Shown here: positions 37,151-48,520 of the stretch, one piece after another
Layout of the letters: every line of letters starts with the position of its first letter
How positions within the stretch are numbered: position 1 is the first letter of the stretch
Origin: Mytilus trossulus
Lineage: Eukaryota; Mollusca; Bivalvia; Mytilida; Mytilidae
NCBI RefSeq assembly: GCF_036588685.1
Contig: NC_086381.1
Location: 67,525,436-67,589,435, forward strand
Reading direction: 5' to 3'
Length of the DNA stretch: 64,000 nucleotides
Notes under the pieces: generated by a model
The model's input: only the letters and a program-made list of their open reading frames with translations
Told to the model about the DNA's origin: nothing
Database searches by the model: none
Made by a program: the position numbers and the translations under genes

Positions 37151-40100
37151 GAGCCTATGTGATTTTTGTTATCATTGGGGTAAGTTAAAACAAATTAACA
37201 GAGCTTATACAACTATAACAATTATAACAGTTTTCTAATTGAAATGCTTGTTATCAATAGCAATAGTTCATTAATTTGAACGAAATAACTTAACTACACA
37301 TATTCAGTAAAAGTTCATAAGTTGACGAATTGATAATAATACTATTAAACGAAAGATTCCTGTATTATGGTGACATTTCAATTAAGGTTATTACTCCTTT
37401 TCTGTTGATCCCCTACGTATTGAGTTTTGAGTTTTCAACATTTTAAATCTTGGGCTTCAAATAAACTTTTAACGTTTAAGTGTTAAAGGTCACTCAAATT
37501 GGTTCATTCCCGATTGTCACACTATTCACTATTTAATTCTACTGATTGATATTAAAAGTTAAAATTGTCCCATATTATTGCATGTATTGTGTGATGTTAA
37601 AATGTGTTAGATAAATAATTGAATTATTGTGTTGCAATCAATTTGAAGATAAACTAAAAAGGATATCATAAAATTGAGAATGGAAATGGTGAATGTGTCA
37701 AAGACCTGTAAAAGGTGTCTTAAATATTACATGGATTACATTTTTTAGCGCCTCATTTAATATTTGCCCATACAGAGTAAGGAGACTGCAATTTATTAGA
37801 TTTTGTTTTGTTGTTGTATATTTGTTTTTGTTCATTGCTTTGATTTTCGATAAGGCCTTTCACACGTTCGAAATGTTTTACATGTGTCATACCGGGACTT
37901 TTTTTTAGCTGAATGAGAGTTAAGGACTTTTTTTTAACTGAATGAGGGTGATTGATTTTTGCTTTGCTGAAAGCTTTGGTGACCTATAGATATTTATTCA
38001 TCTCATTGATTTTTTTATTGTAAGATATATTTATTGTCTTTTTCATGTACCATGTGAGGAAAATGACAGTCCCTTTCCATATATTTGATGTGTGATAGCT
38101 TTTGATTTTACAATTTGATATAAGACTTTTTTTTGTTTTGAATTTTCCTTAAAAGTTAGATTTTTTCTACTATTATTTTGTACGTTCGTACTTATTTCTA
38201 TTTACGTTAATCGATTTTAATATTGTATTTCTATTTGTATGCATCGTTTATACATAAGCAACGGGTTGTTAAGGCTATTTTTGATTTCTGGTAGGTATAT
38301 AGAATGTTTTACATAGAAAAGAGCAGCTTAATGAATAAAAATAATCAAATCAAATCAAAATCGTATATTGTTTTTCAAATGGATGACTCAAAACTAAATT
38401 TTGATGTTAATCTATTGCGATTTAAAACAACAAGATACCTATTTAATGTATCTACAAGCTGTTGAAACATGTTTATATGACATATACGTACTCAATTTAA
38501 TAGCCTGAACTATATGTACTACTTTTATTTTTATAACTGCGTAATTTAATAACAAGCAAGTTTTATCAATACGAGAACATTTAAATGTTGATTAAATGAA
38601 ACATAAGCGCACGGTTTTTCATCTATAGATGTACACATTCAATAAATATCAGGTAGCAAAATTAATGGAATGCAATTTCTCAGCCAAAATCACCTTTAAT
38701 TCAATGGTATTGTCATATTTTATTATATCAATGCAATATTTTTCTAATATGATAGCGATATGTTTTTTATATGAATAATTTATGAATGCAATATTATTTT
38801 AAAAATAAGTGCGATAGTTTTTTCATATAAAATGAAAACGATAACACATTATAACGTATGTCAAGAAAACCGCAAACATAAATCACAATTATATCTTATG
38901 ACCGGTTAAATGTTATAGGCCAAAAATCACTAAAAGTTCGCGCCTGTAACAATATTAACGCTTACATGAACTTATCATCTCGAAAATATTTATTGAATCT
39001 ATCGATTGTTGACAGTGTTAACAACCCGTGTGGTCCATTGTTTTCGATCATATGGTTATACCGATTAATTATATTTGCAGTGATGACTCATTGGCGGAAT
39101 AAGAATTTTAAATGTGGCTACTGTAAATAGTCTACTGACCTATTTGAATCTATATAAGTATAGACAAAAATATGATTACTTAAAAGAAATAAATAACCAT
39201 TCCTACAAACAATCAAATACATTACGGTTCACAATAGCACCTGATAATGAATATCCAAATGGAATAATAAATATTCCAAAGAAAAATATACAAATACTGT
39301 TGAACCAATTATATAATTTCAAACTAGAAATAAGAATCCAATTGAGCAGCCTCAATTTATAAAACAAACAACTTCAGATACTATGAATCAAAATGTTGTC
39401 AAACAGAACATATATAAATTATCAACATAGAAACAAATTTGAGACGGAAAACAGTTCTTGTTGGATATCAAATACTTTTCCCGTTGGCAATTCGATATCT
39501 CTATGATCATAATCGGCTCGCCGCTTGGACACGTTTTACATCTCGATGACCGTGAGAGCATTCCGATGTATTCTTGCCGCAGAGATTATACTTTCGTTTT
39601 TGACTGTTAATCGATCGTATATATAAATATGCGGAATTTATCGAGTGCAAAATAATCTTCCCTATCGCCTGTTATAAATTCATTTCTTCAATGAGTACTC
39701 ATAAAATATTCTTTTTTTTAGAACACAAACTAATAATATGAAAATGTTTTGAGGCTAGAAATATATATATAAGTAAACAAAATCATTAATACTTACAAAA
39801 TAAATTGTATTAACGCATGCGGAAGAATATCTGGAGAAGGTTTTGCGGGAAAATATGAGTGCCTACTAATTTCTAATAGATTAGAATAATCGAAATAATA
39901 CAGAAGAGTGTCCAACATGCACCTGCATTGCACTTGTATAACAATAGTAGAATAGAATGATTTAAAAAATCAAATGGATGAAAATTATTAATGCATGTAA
40001 ATGTTGTATACACATATTAATATTAATTTATTCACAACAAGAAAAAGAAGGTGCTGATTTGTATCAATACAATATAATAACTATTACGGTGAGATTGAAT

Positions 40101-40370
40101 ACCCTGTCAATTATTCATCATTCACGCACACACTTGTCTCAGAAAAAATATCGTGGTACATTAACCCCACTTTCAGGTAAAGAGATGTGGTCATCCGATG
40201 TTCAATACTACAGTACTTTGATTTACAGAGACCTTGCCAATAACCTTCTCCCTTTTAACAACAAATCGTATCAGTTATTTTTTGATGTTTTTACCTAGTG
40301 CACTACTGAAAATTGATGTGTAATGCGAAAAAATGAAGTTTTGGAGTCCTGGAGAGCAGTTATTTAAGGG
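37151..40370. other. Long stretch without a supported gene
   Basis: AT-rich. Frames at 37693, 39114 and 39978 have no splice context, motif or homologous feel that I can defend. No clear repeat family was recognised. Confidence 0.35.
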
Positions 40371-40377
40371 AAAATGT

Positions 40378-40640
40378 TATAGATATAAGAAGTTGGGGTA
40401 TGAGACAGTTTTGTATCAATGTAACAATTTGTTAAGAGTAGACCATTATAGATCAAAGTACGACCTAAACATGGAGCCCTGGCTTACACCGAACATCACG
40501 CTATAGAGGGCCCTAAAAATATAAGTGTTCAATTTTTAAAACGGGAAAACCAACGTTCTGGTAGTATAAAAAACGAGATTCAAAAGTACAGGTCAGGTCA
40601 GATCTTGTCGAATCAATCTGAACGAAAACAATCTGATACA
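40378..40640 (+). repeat. Family A repeat, diverged long copy
   Basis: ATAGATATAAGAAGTTGGGG, then TATCAATGTAACAATTTG, ATTATAGATCAAAGTACGAC, CTTACACCGAACATCACGCT and AGAGGGCCCTA. Diverged but in the family order. Confidence 0.55.
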
Positions 40641-41636
40641 TATTTGGCACAAATGAGTTTCATTGTTTCTAATAAATAAAGTCTTTCATGCGTGTTTTCG
40701 GAGAATATCTGATTATGTATTGTTTAGATGCGTTCATAAAGAAATTAAATAGATGTTACGTATGTAAACAATTATTTTGTTACTTGCCTATTTAATTACG
40801 ATGGTGTTTATAAAATCCTTATTTGATTGGTTTTACTTCCATAATCAGTTAAGAAATTGGAAAGATACTACCAAAACCACTTTGCAATCGCCTTGAAACT
40901 GCACATTTTCAATCATCCAATACTACTTATATTGACATAACAAAAACACTGCTATCATATTTTGAAAGTATCCAATTCATAGTTAAATTTATAGAATTTG
41001 TGTATTTATGTACACAGCACTTCAAACTTTACACAGACATAAACTTCTGAATGTATATATTTATATTTAAACTTAATTGTTGTTTTTTAACCAAATGTTT
41101 TAAGGTTTTTACTTTTTCGTTGCCGAAAACAACTTTTTCCTCTGCATTTTTACAATTCATATTAGACCATATCGCGTTAAGAAACTTTTTTTTAGACTCG
41201 CTTCTTCCATAGATTGTAAACTGATTTTGTCAGTCCATCCCGAAAGCAAACGTTTGAGTGTTGCAATGCACTAATTCCTAGATATATCGTTACATCATTA
41301 CAATCATGTAGAAACATGCACCTGGCAAACTGATGTGACTTGCTATTGTTGTCAAAATTTAATAATCATGATATTAGAAACGGCTTCAAAAAATCCACAT
41401 CAAAACAAAAAAGGTATTAAAAAAACGAGAAACAACTCAAAATAACACAAATTCCTACTTACCTTCTGGTCTATTGGTAAACAGTAAAGGTTCCAAAACG
41501 TACTAATATACAAAGAAAAAAGAAACAACTGAAAATTCTATCAATTTATATAATACTCTGTATATATTGGTAAGGTTTACATCTTACAATGAGTTTAAAT
41601 AAAGCGTTACTTATTGTTGCTGGCTTCTATTTTCTT

Positions 41637-44600
41637 TTACTTCTTATTACCCTTTGTACGATATCCTCCACAATCACAATAACATTTATTGTTTACACAA
41701 CTCCAAGAATTGAAAGAATTGCAGCCTCTTCTTGCACAACATCCTTTACAACCATTGCAAGTTTTAGAACATAACTTCAGCTGCTCGGTCAGAGTAATAC
41801 CTATAAATATATGAGTACATAATTTTTAGGAAGTATGTATTTATAATAGTGCATTTTTAAGAATTACAATTATATAACATTTGATTACCATCCATGACTT
41901 GTGCAAAAATAACCAGATCTGGTAAGGTTGCAAATTCGAAAACTATCCACCAAACTTCAAACAAAGTAGATGTAAATATTTATAGGCAACTGTTAAACAA
42001 GAAAAAACAAGGTTAAAACAAGAAACAGCTAAAAATAGTACACATTTATATAATACTTTGTATATATTGGCAAGGGTTGCAACTTACACATTGTTTTACA
42101 ATGAGTTTAAATTAAGAGTTACTAATATTTGTTGGTTTCTGTTTTTTCTTTTACTTTTTATTACCCTTTTTCATTCATAACAATAACATTTAATGTTCTC
42201 TCAACTCAAAGAATTTAAAGACCTGCAGCAAGATCTTGATGGTTTTTTTTTGTCGCACTGTTACACCGCTGTTCCAGGCTCGAAAGACAATCGTTCGCCT
42301 TTGAACAATAAGATTCTAATCGTTTCAACCTCAGGGATAGATTACCTGAGCTGTATTTGGTCAAACTTTTAGGAATGGTTGGTCTTCAATGCTCTTAAAA
42401 CTTTGTATATTGTTTGGCATTTTAAACTTTTTTTTAGATTCGAGCGTCACTGATGAGTCATTTGTACACGAAACGCGTATCTGGCGCATATGCTTAATTT
42501 GAATCCTGATATCTATGATGAGTTAATGCGCTGTTCAATTTTTCACTTGAATTGTTTCATCTTATTGTTCAAAGGCAAACGGTTGTCTATATATGTTCAC
42601 AATATGCTCGTATGTATGTAGCCGTGTCTGTCATGTTGGTTGGAAGGAGAAATCATCGGAGTTCAGTATTTTTGTGATATTAGTTTTTGGTATAAAAACA
42701 AATTACGACGACGACGACGGACCACGGATAGCAAATGATGAGCATTGAACCTGTAGAAATATTTGATGTGAATTAAATGTTTCAGATTCTTTTCTTATCA
42801 CTTATACTTTTTGAATAAATTGTACAACATTGTTTTATTCATAGGAAAGGTAAAATATACTATTAGACATTTGCGGAAACTAGATCTACACCTAGGATTA
42901 CACCGTAGACTTACGATTACAGTTAAAATGGAAAAAAACCAAAAAAAACAGAAACAAATTAAGATACATAGTAAAATGATTTTTTTTTATTATGTAAATA
43001 AGTCTTTACGGCGGCAAACGAAGGCAGCGCATATGGTCACAACAGATGTAATCGCTGTCTTGGATGCTCCACAAAGTCCCAATAACTTTATATTTTTTTA
43101 ATTCTCCGATTGCGTGTTCAATCTTTAACTCTATAGTGGGTTATCAGTCTATTTAACTGTCTACATTTTCTCTGCATATTAATCAGAATTTTAAACAACG
43201 TTGGATGTTTTGCTATCAAAAATATATCCTGGTATTGATAACTTTTACAATTTCCAGTTTATTATTTTTTAAATTATTTGACTTTTTTGCAGAACCCTCA
43301 ATTCCTTAAACGGAAAAAGAAAATTGTCGCAGTATCTGACCAGGAGTTATTACTTATACTGAGGGCATATCAGACACATCCGTGTTCATGGTACAGAATA
43401 ATTAACACAGTTAAGGAAAACAACCAAATTCTGACAACCGATGCACAAGCTCTCTACAATAGTTGCATAAAAAAAAAAAAATCATCAAAATGCCCCTGGC
43501 CAATCAACTGCAAATGACAAAAGGGATAAGATACTTGAGGATCTATCCTCTGAAGATGATAATAACGAGCCCCTTAATCCAGAGCCGAAAAAAACCCAAC
43601 CCCAAAATGCTACTCCAGTACAAAAAGAAATATAGAGCAGGAAGAACCAAAAAGAACCAGAGGAACCAAAAGAACGAGACGAAACGAATGAAGAGGAAAT
43701 TGAGCAACCGCAAGCTGCCAAGAGTGCCAAACTACAAAAATCAAAACACCAAAAAATGCCGCTCATGAATTTGGTTAGAAAAAATCATGAGGCCTACAGC
43801 AAGTTTATTACGAAAAAGGTTCCGATGTTGCTACGTAGTCTTGGTGTCTCTTCATCAGAGTCTGACGATGATGAATTATAGTTCAAATTCTATATTTAAA
43901 AGATCGACATAAATATAATCACTAAAAAATGTTTTTTGGGTGGTTTTTTTTGTATACATTTGAGTGTTTATTGATAGAGAAAACGTTAACAAACTGTTTT
44001 CTCGATTGAGATAAAGTTAAAGATTATAAAAATTTACCGAAAGGGAAATGAAATTCCACGAAAACAATATCATGTATACGTGTACTTCTTAAACAACAAC
44101 TTGTTGAATCTCATTCTCCTTTAAAAAAATCTCAGTTGTCAAAATGAAAATCATTTTATGAAATGATGTTCGTTCATTTTTTTCATATAAAGATATATGA
44201 AGATGTGGTATCAGTGCCAATGAGACAACTCTCCACCCATTATAGACCAATGTACGGCTTTCAACATATGGCATACTTAAACTATAGTTTAACACAACGA
44301 CCAATATTAAATATGTTAATTATAGTTACATGTTGTGCTTGAAAACTCAATTGTTCAACATTTAAAATCACCATAAAAGAGGTAGCATTGGTTTGGAACG
44401 ACAGTTTGTATTTACACTTTGAGACAACCAAAGTTTAAATGTTACCTGTAAGTGTAAACGTAATCCTAATCGTAGGTGTATGCGAGTTTTCGCAAATGTC
44501 TAATTATCATAACTGCGACTTATGTTTATATTTGTGGTTGGTTTTTCTTATCTTTTTTTTATATATAAAATCATATCTTTTATTATATACTTTTATTTCA

Positions 44601-44770
44601 TATCTATATATGCCACTATCTGTTTGTTCTAACTATATTAATATATAAGACATGATTCTCACACGAAAATATTAGAAGTAAATCATATGATGATAATATT
44701 AAAAATTATAAAAAATAGAATACTCACATGAGAAAAAAAGGAGCAAACAAATGATAGTTGACGACTGCAT
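41637..44770 (-). CDS. Secreted 10-cysteine peptide (antimicrobial-peptide-like), 68 aa
   Basis: Minus-strand gene with two coding exons: 44770-44728 (ATG to TCAT|GTGAGT) and 41800-41637 (after TATTTATAG, to TAA). Exon 1 encodes a signal peptide core (MQSSTIICLLLFFS) that continues across a phase-1 junction into CITLTEQ. The mature part has ten cysteines at 25, 29, 32, 35, 36, 41, 49, 54, 56 and 58 (spacing C-x3-C-x2-C-x2-CC-x4-C-x7-C-x4-C-x-C-x-C) and a basic GNKK end. An AG acceptor with pyrimidine tract lies 3 bases upstream of the ATG, so a separate 5' UTR exon is expected. Size, charge and cysteine density resemble mussel defence peptides, but the spacing does not match one I can name. 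A role in host defence is inferred. The 2.9-kb intron holds a decayed copy of exon 2 and a plus-strand broken gene. Confidence 0.68.
42046..42225 (-). pseudogene. Decayed duplicate of the cysteine-peptide last exon
   Basis: Direct repeat of 41545-41725: TTTATATAATACTTTGTATA, ACAATGAGTTTAAAT, TTTCTTTTACTTTTTATTAC and AATAACATTTAATGTT occur in the same order. On the minus strand most cysteine codons are lost and the frame is broken, leaving only the region around the K-C-Y-C motif recognisable. It lies in the intron of the intact copy, in the same orientation. Confidence 0.6.
42425..42530 (-). repeat. Family B fragment
   Basis: GATTCGAGCGTCACTGATGA, CGAAACGCGTATCTGGCGCA and CCTGATATCTATGATGAGTT are family B in reverse. 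Upstream, 42280-42330 carries CGATTGTTTGCC-like words that recur inverted near 42560-42580 (TTGTTCAAAGGCAAACGGTT), suggesting an inverted flank. Confidence 0.6.
42840..43101 (+). other. Short lysine/arginine-rich frame, possibly part of the broken gene downstream
   Basis: Open frame after a TTCATAG acceptor-like site, basic throughout (KVKYTIRHLRKLDLHLGLHR, then Lys-rich, then RRQTKAAHMVTTDVIAVLDA). It lies about 190 bp before the broken gene at 43293. No family recognised; low support. Confidence 0.25.
43293..43881 (+). pseudogene. Broken gene, N-terminal SANT/Myb-like region and acidic C-terminus
   Basis: After a TTTTTTGCAG acceptor-like site, the frame encodes a basic start, then a helical region with SDQELLLILRAYQTHPCSWY, loosely like a SANT/Myb fold. 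A run of 13 A residues near 43471 breaks the frame: the continuation (43513-43881, EDLSSEDDNNEP, Pro/Glu/Lys-rich, ending in SSSESDDDEL and TAG) is in another frame, and that frame also has one in-frame TAG at about 43634. Composition stays protein-like across the breaks. It sits antisense in the intron of the cysteine-peptide gene. Probably a decayed mobile or captured gene; a sequencing error in the A run cannot be excluded. Confidence 0.5.
44191..44290 (+). repeat. Family A repeat fragment
   Basis: GATATATGAAGATGTGGTAT, CAGTGCCAATGAGACAACTC, TGTACGGCTTTCAACATATG. Short internal deletion relative to 36999-37150. It lies in the intron of the peptide gene. Confidence 0.75.
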
Positions 44771-45439
44771 ATTCTAGGAAAGAACAGAAATAAAATAATT
44801 AAAGAATATATCGTATAACAAAACTATTATATTCATGACATTCTATTACTTTTAAAACTTGGAAACTTACAGAAGACACATAGAGACCCATAATATTTTC
44901 AAGGCAGTATAAGGGTAATCGGAAAGTTACAGAAAGCAATGTCCAAGAGAAAATGGATATGAGGAGTAAAATATAGGCAATAGGTAATAGTTCAATTTCT
45001 TTCAGATTGTTATACCATGACATATTATATATAGAGAAATCCATTCAACTATAATTTATGAATTGCCAAATTATTCGTGAATCCAAACTGGTATTTAAGA
45101 TGTTCTGTGATATCCATATCACTGTCAAAGGTCGTTTGGTGACATATAATTGTTAATTGTACATCTACAACAATTGCATTCTGGTGGACCGTTCTCATAT
45201 CCAGATTATACCATAACTTCTTGTTTTCATCATATACATAATATAATATAATATTTGAAATAGTTTATCAGCAACAGGACTTAGTGATTGACTGTTTTGT
45301 GTGTATTCCCACTATTAGCAATAAAAGCTGTTTTTTGTGGACAGTTTTATTAGAAGAGGAACCTGGCATGCTTAGAAACTAGCAACGACCTAGGCTGGTT
45401 AAATTACAATTCTCAACAATAAATATTTGAGTCGAGAAC

Positions 45440-45740
45440 ACCTGCCACATAACAGAGGAACAGACAAACTCATAAATCGAAAATAAACTGACAACGCCAT
45501 GGATTAAAATGAAAAAGACAAACAGACATAAATAGTACACAAGAAACAACATAAAAACTAATGACTGAGCAACACAAACCCCACCAAAAACTGGTGGTGA
45601 TCTCAGATGCTACAGAACGATAAGAAAAACCTGCTCCACATGTAGAACCAGTTGTGTTGATCATGTCATTACAAACCCGGTAAATAGTCTAATTCGGTAG
45701 GGCACATTCATGAAATCAAACATTTGGTGGATTTTACCAT
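45440..45740 (-). mobile_element. Family C retroelement 3' tail
   Basis: AACTGACAACGCCATGGATT, CACAAACCCCACC, GGTGATCTCAGATGCTACAG, CGGTAAATAGTCTAATTCGG in the family order. Uninterrupted, so it serves as a reference for the nested insertion at 11921. 44771-45439 holds no supported feature. Confidence 0.65.
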
Positions 45741-46834
45741 CAATGAAGCAGGGTATTATCAAAAATTTAGATAATGGAAATATACTGATTATCGATTACA
45801 GGAACCGTAAAGAAAAATAAACATGCTTGTTAACATTATAATCATCGTCTTGTAAATTTTTCATTTCGGAAATTATTTTTTTTAGAAAATGAATATGATT
45901 GATTGTGTGCAAAGGTATCAGCTGTTATGCTGTTCTTAAAATTAATATTTTGATAATTGATATATTATTACATATAATTTACATATTGTTAAAACTTGTA
46001 TCACAACTTAAATTACTTTCAGGTAAATATGGATCTCAAACTTACCTTGTTATTAACGAATCTCAAGAGCTTTGTTCAATTTATGTTTAAGGTGAAGTCA
46101 GTCTAGGTGTTTTATACTGTTAGGGCCTTTTTTAACCGACAATGTAATAAATTAAATAAAAACAGACTCTTTTTATTTAAATTACTTGTTACGTAAATAC
46201 AATTAATATCGGAATTATACAAGTAATTTATTATATTGTCTACATTCCGTATTCTAACATTGGACAATGCCCTCAGAATTGCTGAATAATTTCACATAGT
46301 GTTATTTACCATAGAATAAGTTTCAAATAAATTATGTCAGATCGTGTTATCATATATTGGTCAATTTTCTAATACTACGCCTCTAAATTTTGAAGATAGC
46401 TATTAAATTTTCACCAAAACATCTGTGCAATAATATTGAACATTCTGTTGTTTCTAACATTTTACTGATCTAACAGTTTGTGACGAAAGTAATAGAATAA
46501 AGATGTTAAAACTACGCTGTTTTAAAGGTTCACAAAAGAGATGATTAACGCATCCTAACTGTCCATTTTCATGTCGAGACATTCACGCTTACTACGTTTA
46601 TATTCCTGGTCGAAAAGATATTCCAGAGCTTGTATTTCCTATCACAACTTGTGGGTTACAGCTTACAAGTAAGTGGTGAAGTTTAAGTCATCCCTTCCTA
46701 ATATTTACAGACTTTACGATTCGGTTCACTGTTAAGGAATATCTGGTTCACAGATGACGATGGATATCTTCATGTTTTCGTAACTAGCACAATTGCCTTT
46801 TCTTTTACTCAAAAGTAACTTACCAAATTAGACT
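45741..46834. other. No supported feature
   Basis: AT-rich sequence without recognised repeats or protein-like frames. Confidence 0.35.
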
Positions 46835-47900
46835 TATTACTAGTTTGTACATGAATGTTAAATGTGAAGGAGGATCTTTTTGTCTTTCGAGGTATATGTA
46901 ACCAACTCCGGTTTTTGTGTGGGTTCGTGCTTCGCAGTCTTTAATTCTCCTTGTTGTGTTTTGTATGTTGTTGCTTTCCTGTTGGTCGTTTTTTCGTTTT
47001 ATGCCATGAATGTCAGTTTGTTTTCGACTTACGAGGGTAAATATCCGTTTGATATCTTCCATTTCTCTACTGTTAAAGAACTGCATATCTAGACACTTTC
47101 AATATAATTGAAACAATGCATCGCTGGGCTTCTAAATGTTGTCAAATTTTTCAAGAAAAATATATCTCACAAACAGGCTTTGAAAGTTTTGGCAAAATGC
47201 ATGCTTCCAAAATGTGGTATATGGACTTGAACATTTTTGTAAATAGCAGTGAAATAAAAACTTTTACATTTCTGGATTATCCAAGAACTTAAATTATTTT
47301 CACAGAAATAAAGAAATGTACAATTATTTTTTCCTAAAGTCATTCTACAACGATTTTCAAGTTTTTATACAACATTTTGGACGCAAACTTTACAAACAAC
47401 TGACATTGGCAATTTTGTCTTATTTCACACATTTTGATTGGTCTAACTGTATGCTATTTTGTAATACCAAAGATTTCCTCCCGCCCAGACCAGTGGTGTC
47501 AAAAAGTATGTTTAGCCAAAAAAGTCATATACGACATTTTAGAAGCCCAGCGACGAATGGATTTATATCCCGTTAAAACCACCTCAAACATATGTTGCTG
47601 GGCTTCCAAGATGACGGATTTTAATCACACTTCGTCCCCTGAAAATATAACCACATATGTGAAAATGTTTCAGCTTCAAGTTTAGCAATCATGATTATCG
47701 AAGTTTACGCTGTGAGCAGATGATTTAAATACAATGCAACTATTGCTGCCTACCTTAAAGAATTAAATTTATAAACTTGTATTCTCATTTTTTATTAGCT
47801 TTACATATAGTGGCAACTATTCAGATCGATTACCCATTTACAGATTTTTCACAATCGAAATGTCTCTCATGTGGATCTAACAGGATTACAGCAGAGTTTG
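46835..47900 (+). repeat. Segmental duplication, left copy
   Basis: Shares with 50560-51160 the order GGAGGATCT...TTGTCTTTCGA, GTCTTTAATTCT, TTGGTCGTTTT, TTGTTTTCGACTTACGAGG, GAAACAATG, then GATGACGGA, CACTTCGTTCCCTGAAAATA, GTTTCAGCTTCAA, CTATTGCTGCCTACCTTAAA and GTGGCAACTATTCAGATCGA. The first 200 bp resemble a variant of the family C tail. This copy carries an extra 433-bp element (47121-47553) that the right copy lacks. At about 47800-47910 a short frame (FTDFSQSKCLSCGSNRITAE) is open here but shifted in the right copy by loss of one T. Confidence 0.65.
47121..47553. mobile_element. 433-bp MITE-like insertion with ~21-bp inverted ends
   Basis: Left end TCGCTGGGCTTCTAAATGTT, right end ACATTTTAGAAGCCCAGCGA. 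The other copy of the duplication reads GAAACAATGGATGTATTT straight through at this point, giving an empty site. No transposase frame; the plus frames at 47316 and 47434 are not considered genes. Confidence 0.65.
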
Positions 47901-47904
47901 ACTG

Positions 47905-48310
47905 TCCCTCTGGTATGTTTCGTTCCTCTTTTGTATCTTTTATTTCTAGTTCGATGGGATAGATGTGTTCAACCTAGTCACCATATTTTGAATTATTTAG
48001 CGAGAGAGCATCATCTATATAGCGGAAAGTAAAGTTAAAAGATATTGCTAACTTCTTATCTTTCTTCCTAAGAAGTTCCTGTATGAAGTTAGCTTATCCT
48101 TGCATACTGTTTAAGCTAATGAGAATTATAAGGGGTTAAATAAGTTAAAATTTAAGAAACATTGAAATGTGTTATGTCGGATATAGTTGATCCTTTACTA
48201 TGATAATCTGAAATGTGTTATGTAGGATATAATTGATCCTTTACTAGGATAAACTGTAGATGTGTTCTTTAATGCACATATCTATTGTGATTGATATTTA
48301 GCAAAGAAAT
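47905..48310 (-). pseudogene. Family C retroelement: reverse transcriptase fragment with YIDD box
   Basis: On the minus strand about 48045-47940 encodes F-N-F-T-F-R-Y-I-D-D-A-L-S-L-N-N, the catalytic YxDD box of a reverse transcriptase, then a stop and HIYPIELEI. Upstream sequence to about 48310 is shared with 52600-52910. Stop codons and the truncated ends make it a dead copy. Its downstream end joins a fragment of the element's own tail at the same point as the 52500 copy. Confidence 0.72.
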
Positions 48311-48424
48311 ACACTCTAACCTAGGCCTACTTGAATTTGCAGCTCTTTGTTGAAAGTGTCTTTGTGATTTTATGTGTGTCTGTTTGTTTGATTTTTACAC
48401 TATGTTAGTGACCTTGTCTACATC

Positions 48425-48520
48425 ATGACATTTTCGTGAGTCTTTTGATGAGTCTGTTGTAGACGAAATGCGCGTCTGGCGTCAATACAAAATTTAATCA
48501 TGGTATTTATGATGAGTTTA
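48425..48520 (-). repeat. Family B fragment
   Basis: GAGTCTGTTGTAGACGAAAT, GCGCGTCTGGCGTCAATACA and ATGGTATTTATGATGAGTTT are reverse family B. Confidence 0.7.

Noticed and set aside
42713-42721. Microsatellite (GAC)n near 42705
   Set aside because: Only about four units; too short to list as a repeat.
44799-45044. 81-codon minus frame with a hydrophobic segment as the signal exon of the cysteine peptide
   Set aside because: Its donor is phase 0 and does not fit the acceptor phase of exon 2; the exon at 44770-44728 fits exactly.
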